Source of the DNA: Eumeta japonica
Taxonomy: Eukaryota > Arthropoda > Insecta > Lepidoptera > Psychidae
Direction: 5' to 3'
Length of the DNA stretch: 64,000 nucleotides
Assembly (NCBI GenBank): GCA_005406025.1
Contig: BGZK01000290.1
Span: 248,001-312,000 of the forward strand
This document shows positions 60,487 to 64,000 of the stretch, piece by piece. A program made the translations under genes and the position numbers. The stretch's first letter is position 1; each line of letters begins with the position of its first letter. Below the pieces are notes generated by a model. That model ran no database searches. It was not told the DNA's origin and saw only the letters and a list, made by a program, of their open reading frames with translations.

Positions 60487-61438
60487 TTAGGTCGGGAAAA
60501 GGTTTTTTCGTATTTTATAAGTAAAAAGTTGCAGTAAAATCTCTTCAGTTGTGCTATTTGTATCTGGCTTGTTTTGATATCGTTAAATAAATAACATTTT
60601 GAAAAAAGACAAATAAAAAGTAAAAACGTAATTCGCCATTTTTCTATTCTTTTTCTGTATATGATTTAATCTAACTCAGTAATTTAAATTTTGAAGTTTT
60701 ATTACGAAAAAGAAAAAATGCGACACAAGCCGTAAAAAAAAATTTGTTGTTTATAGACTTCATGCCATGTCGGTAAGAGTCGCACAAACCTGGTTAAATG
60801 GTTTCTAGTCCAGTAATTTTGATGTGAAATATGAAACTCGCTCTGGTCGACCTGTTACGGATAAAGTCGATGCCATTTTGTAAAAAGTAAAATAAGATCG
60901 CCATATTAGTTCTTAAGACATAGCTGAAAAGCTGGGCATTGAGCACAAAACAGTTTTGACCCATTTGTTAAAAGCTGGATGTACAGTAAAGCTGGATACA
61001 TCGGTTATACATGAAAAATAGAATACCTACGATAAGAAAGTGCAAAAAAGATGACGGTCAAAAGGCAAGCAAGCTCCAAACATTTTAGTAACTTAGCAAA
61101 TATTGAAAGAGTTTGGTTGGAAAGTGTTAATGCATCCACCTTGAATGCATTAACACTTCTCAACAAAGTGTCATTACACCTTTAGATTTTTACCCGTTTC
61201 GGTCTCTTAAGAACTTTTTAGGTAGTGTTAAGTTAACATTAAGAGAAGATTGTCGAGATTACTTATCGCAATTTTTTGATCACAAGTCTTGAAATTTCTA
61301 CAGCAATGGGATATCACAAGAGGTACACAATTTGTTGAACAAAATGGCATATATATATAATTAAATGTGAATAAAATATGTTAGAAAATTATCTTCAATT
61401 TGTATATTAAATACGAAAAATTTTTTACCCCGACTTTA
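60487..61438 (+). mobile_element. Mariner element with both inverted repeats, internally deleted
   Basis: The left end starts TTAGGTCGGGAAAAGGTTTT after TA; the right end is a decayed complement closing CCCCGACTTTA at 61,438. Length is about 950 bp against roughly 1.3 kb for complete mariners. The N-terminal transposase is readable: VRVAQTWLNGF, SGRPVTDKVDAIL, DIAEKLGIEHKTVLTHLLK and AGCTVKLDT. The part with the first catalytic Asp is lost, a short RSKGKQAPN piece follows, then the middle is deleted up to EFGWKVLMHPP. After an inverted repeat (61,116-61,164) the C-terminus resumes with LDFYPFRSLKNFL and LREDCRDYLSQFFDHKS. Stops interrupt every part. The wording is closest to the cecropia-type mariners of moths, from memory. 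It cannot move itself. Confidence 0.9.
61116..61164. repeat. Inverted repeat at a deletion scar in the mariner
   Basis: The left arm (61,116-61,135) is mariner coding sequence for WKVLMH; the right arm (61,145-61,164) is its complement with 18 of 20 positions matching, the inner 14 exactly. The loop is 9 nt. The right arm has no counterpart in the normal transposase order. Confidence 0.85.
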
Positions 61439-61639
61439 CACAACAATCATTATATTCTAGAAAAAAAGGTGTAAAGCTCTATTCCAAAATTTAAAATTTG
61501 TTTAATTATTTGCCTTTTTTTACTGTTGAATACGAATGTGAATAAATTCACGTCAAGGTCGGGTGGTTACGTATTCAAAGTACTTCTCTGAGGACGTTGA
61601 ATCTGCTGCCTTGAATTCGTTGAAAAATCTTCATTAGCT
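61439..61639. other. Non-coding, no feature seen
   Basis: AT-rich; nothing recognised. Confidence 0.45.
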
Positions 61640-61940
61640 TCCTAACGATTCCGGCCCTGCGGAGGACCGCCGGCGGCCGGCCGGCCATCTTTACGGTCAA
61701 CAAATCCCAATTTAATTTACAAACGTTGAAAAAATATACTCGTGCCGGGGTTTATGTTAATGCGCCGGGCCGGAGATATTTCGTGAATCGGCCGGCCCCC
61801 GGTCCTAAACAAACGCGATCACCGACCGCCCTCATAATTGCATAACCGCCGTGCGAGCTTACGCGCCGACGGCACACCCTTGGCCGAGTTCGGTAAAGCT
61901 TTCAAAGACTTCGAGCTGACAACCAGGTTCTATGGATCAT
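61640..61940. promoter_or_regulatory. CpG-rich island with embedded AT motifs
   Basis: GGCGGCCGGCCGGCC at about 61,671 and GCGCCGGGCC at about 61,762 alternate with AT-rich motifs such as CATAATTGCATAAC (about 61,833) and, just after, ATTAATTAAGCAC. The mix is like the island at 13,300-13,600. Function not shown. Confidence 0.3.
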
Positions 61941-62123
61941 ATTAATTAAGCACATTTAAGTCCGCGTTCCATCTTGAGAGCGTAAAGGGCAAGAGAGTTG
62001 TACTCTTTTCGCATATGTGAATATTCATCAATCCTAACAGAATGTTGGAATGATGAAAATTCACATATTATTGATTTCCCAACATAAATCTTCCACACAT
62101 CTGAGAATCATTCTGATCAAAAT

Positions 62124-64000
62124 AATGAGGTGATTGCTTCACAAAGCAATATTTAGGTGTAAAAGTTAAGGAACCTTTATTTAATGAAGCAAATTACTTT
62201 CTAATTTATATAGATAATGATACTACTACTTTGACTATATACAGATCTTCATCAATAAAATATATAAACAAATTTCTTTTTTCGTTGGATAAAACTGCAT
62301 CAAAAATCGATAAAAGTACATATATAACTACCGGAGATATAAACATTGACATTAAAAAAAGGTACAAGTGGGTCAGGAGCAGATTAATTATCTCCCTTTA
62401 ATTCCTGAAGTAGGTATTTATCGGAGACATTTCTTTTTGTCTCGTGAGACTCGTGTCACAAACTGTCTGGATTCAATTACAGAACAAATTCTACGATAGT
62501 TATCTGTAATGCAAACATTACTGATCATGATGCGATTCTATTCACAGTTAAAAATACTATTAAAACCGTCAGTACGAAAATAAAATGCGTAAAAATAAAA
62601 TCAACTGCGATAATCTTATTCCTTAACTAAGAAATCTTGTCTGGATAATAGTATGAATGAAAACGATGTAAATAAAGTTACGCACTTTTTTATCGATACT
62701 GTTAACAAATTGATATATAAACATAAAGTGCAATACAGCAGTTCAAATTCTCAAGAACTTTTCTTAAAAAGTTCTTCATAACTTATTATGGAGGACAACA
62801 GAACCACCATGTAACTATAAGAAGACGAGACTCGTGTCACCTACTAGCCAAAAAATATAAAAGTGATTTAATAATGCAAAAGACATATGTAGATTATAGA
62901 GACTTCTGTCACGAACAAATAAAGAAATTAAAAAGAGAATGTGAACGCAAGAAAATCAAGTCCGTAAGGGAGACAGTATAAAAACATGGGATCTAATAAA
63001 GGAGATTTGCAAATTTAAAAGGAGAGAAGAACTAGTTACTACGCTTCTAAAAATCTCAGATACACCAAAGCAAGCTTTAGATAAGGGGAATGAATATTTA
63101 ACCACATTCGGAGGCAATTTAGAAGATCGGATATAGATTCAACTAAGTACCTCGGAAGATCCACTTGCAGATGAAATTGCGAGTAGTGAGAGTATACAGG
63201 ATGATTATGTGATGAATAATACTGATGAAAACGAAATAAAGGAGATTATAGATAGGATGAAAAAGTATTCGATTTACAATAGGAACTTATACTTAGACAT
63301 TAAAAAAACGACATACTTGTTATTTCCGATAATATTTGTAATTTAAGTTGAAAATCATTAAATTGAGTCAAAATGTTTAAAGCTGGCCAATGTCTGCCCC
63401 ATTTTTAAGAACTATCTATTTTAAATAAATAAATTTATTGAAACTATTTTTAATAAATTTATTTATTTTAAATGCCTCAAAAACGAAGTATTCAAATTTT
63501 ACTTTATCTTCTCGAACAGCCCCGAAATTGCCATTAAATCTAGAAATACATGAGTATGAACATGATGGAGAGGTGCCTGACAACAATTGTAGCTGTACCA
63601 TACTAGAAAAGGTTAATTGGGTGACTTACTTACGTGTGATTTTAATCACTAAAGCGGTTATCAAAAATTTATAAATTGTATTTTCTATCCAAAGCGGACG
63701 GAAAATATAAATTGATCACGTTACCTCAAAAATAAGAAAACTCATATTCATGTTTAAATAGCTTGCCAGCATAGGCGACGTGAAAACTACTAAGCTATAA
63801 TACTACTCATTATGTCAATCTATCGTTATGTATGATATTATCGTATGGGAGTGTTACATCTAAAACCATTTTAATGTCGACTGAAATTGCACAAACTGAA
63901 GATTATTTTTAACAACCCAAACTGTATCCGATCGAAATGCTGTAAAAAGAAATTGAGATCCTCATTGGGCGACGGTTGTTTATTATGTACGAGACCTTGA
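62124..64000 (+). pseudogene. Non-LTR retrotransposon, endonuclease and RT remnants, runs off the window
   Basis: Endonuclease pieces: ANYFLIYIDNDTTTLTIYRS, the catalytic-type GDINIDI (about 62,337) and ITDHDAI (about 62,520). The linker before RT follows: YVDYRDFCHEQIKKLK (about 62,888), WDLIKEICKFK (about 62,986) and a 5' RT block LKLANVCPIFKN (about 63,375-63,412). The entire RT palm with YxDD is missing; after an inverted repeat (63,423-63,468) the sequence resumes in the thumb with LNASKTKY, then SKIRKLIFMFK (about 63,730) and YSLCQSIVMYDIIVWE (about 63,800). Stops and frameshifts occur throughout. Order and wording fit a Jockey/CR1-like element. The 5' end is truncated at about 62,124 and the 3' part lies beyond the window. 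Confidence 0.85.
63423..63468. repeat. Inverted repeat at a deletion scar in the LINE
   Basis: AAATAAATAAATTTATT (63,423-63,439) is exactly complementary to 63,452-63,468, with a 12-nt loop. It lies precisely where the RT palm is missing, between the PIFKN and LNASKTKY blocks. Confidence 0.85.

Noticed and set aside
1..64000. CRISPR array, operon, Shine-Dalgarno sites or rho-independent terminators
   Set aside because: No regularly spaced direct repeats with spacers and no prokaryotic gene layout; the window is eukaryotic.
1..64000. rRNA, snRNA or histone genes
   Set aside because: No recognisable conserved core of any of these was seen.

Overview
The window looks like 64 kb of non-coding chromosome from a lepidopteran insect (moth or butterfly). 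It is AT-rich, has no long open reading frames, and carries several dispersed repeats that I recognise from memory as typical of Lepidoptera; no database search was possible. No host protein-coding gene is supported with confidence. The longest open frames (about 100-126 codons) are either pieces of decayed mobile elements or chance frames in AT-rich DNA.

The readable content is mobile-element remnants. Non-LTR retrotransposon pieces lie at 6,980-8,810 (minus), 21,463-22,125, 34,850-35,097, 42,425-42,840 (minus), 40,085-40,470 and 62,124-64,000 (running off the end), with two weak RTE-like C-terminal scraps at 15,365-15,480 and 59,955-60,070. A Ty3/gypsy-type gag remnant with capsid and zinc knuckle lies at 18,800-19,868 (minus). 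A mariner with both terminal inverted repeats but a gutted transposase lies at 60,487-61,438, with a second mariner 3' end near 41,040. A decayed Helitron-type PIF1 helicase lies at 54,838-57,331, and a 328-bp pogo/Tigger-type MITE has inserted cleanly inside it (56,650-56,977). Helitron-like 3' ends occur at 17,528, 29,405 and 36,789. tRNA-derived SINE-like units lie at 27,905-28,045 and 59,355-59,480.

Between these lie several dispersed repeat families with two or more copies in the window: one at 15,673/17,713; one at 11,535/35,580/43,655; one at 2,247/12,186; a family at 24,920, 35,098, 35,222, 43,420, 45,368, 53,770 and 58,852; degenerate hexamer arrays at 22,170 and 49,540; and three widespread units at 25,905, 50,640 and 57,825.

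A third layer is a set of short GC/CpG-rich islands in otherwise AT-rich DNA (about 3,590, 13,300, 22,780, 27,240, 33,350, 38,150, 41,680, 45,920, 48,340 and 61,640). Some contain G-quadruplex-like runs, a perfect CRE, homeodomain-type AT motifs or strong splice donors. They may be conserved regulatory DNA or first exons of a large developmental locus, but that is inference.

The most unusual signal is a recurring mutation signature: perfect or near-perfect short-loop inverted repeats at the scars of internal deletions inside elements (mariner 61,116-61,164; LINE 63,423-63,468), and fold-back copies elsewhere (473-508, 9,690-9,730, 44,090-44,136, 45,368-45,805). This looks like fold-back (snap-back) template switching during repair, or an amplification artefact. 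No autonomous, intact mobile element and no clearly new gene system was seen.
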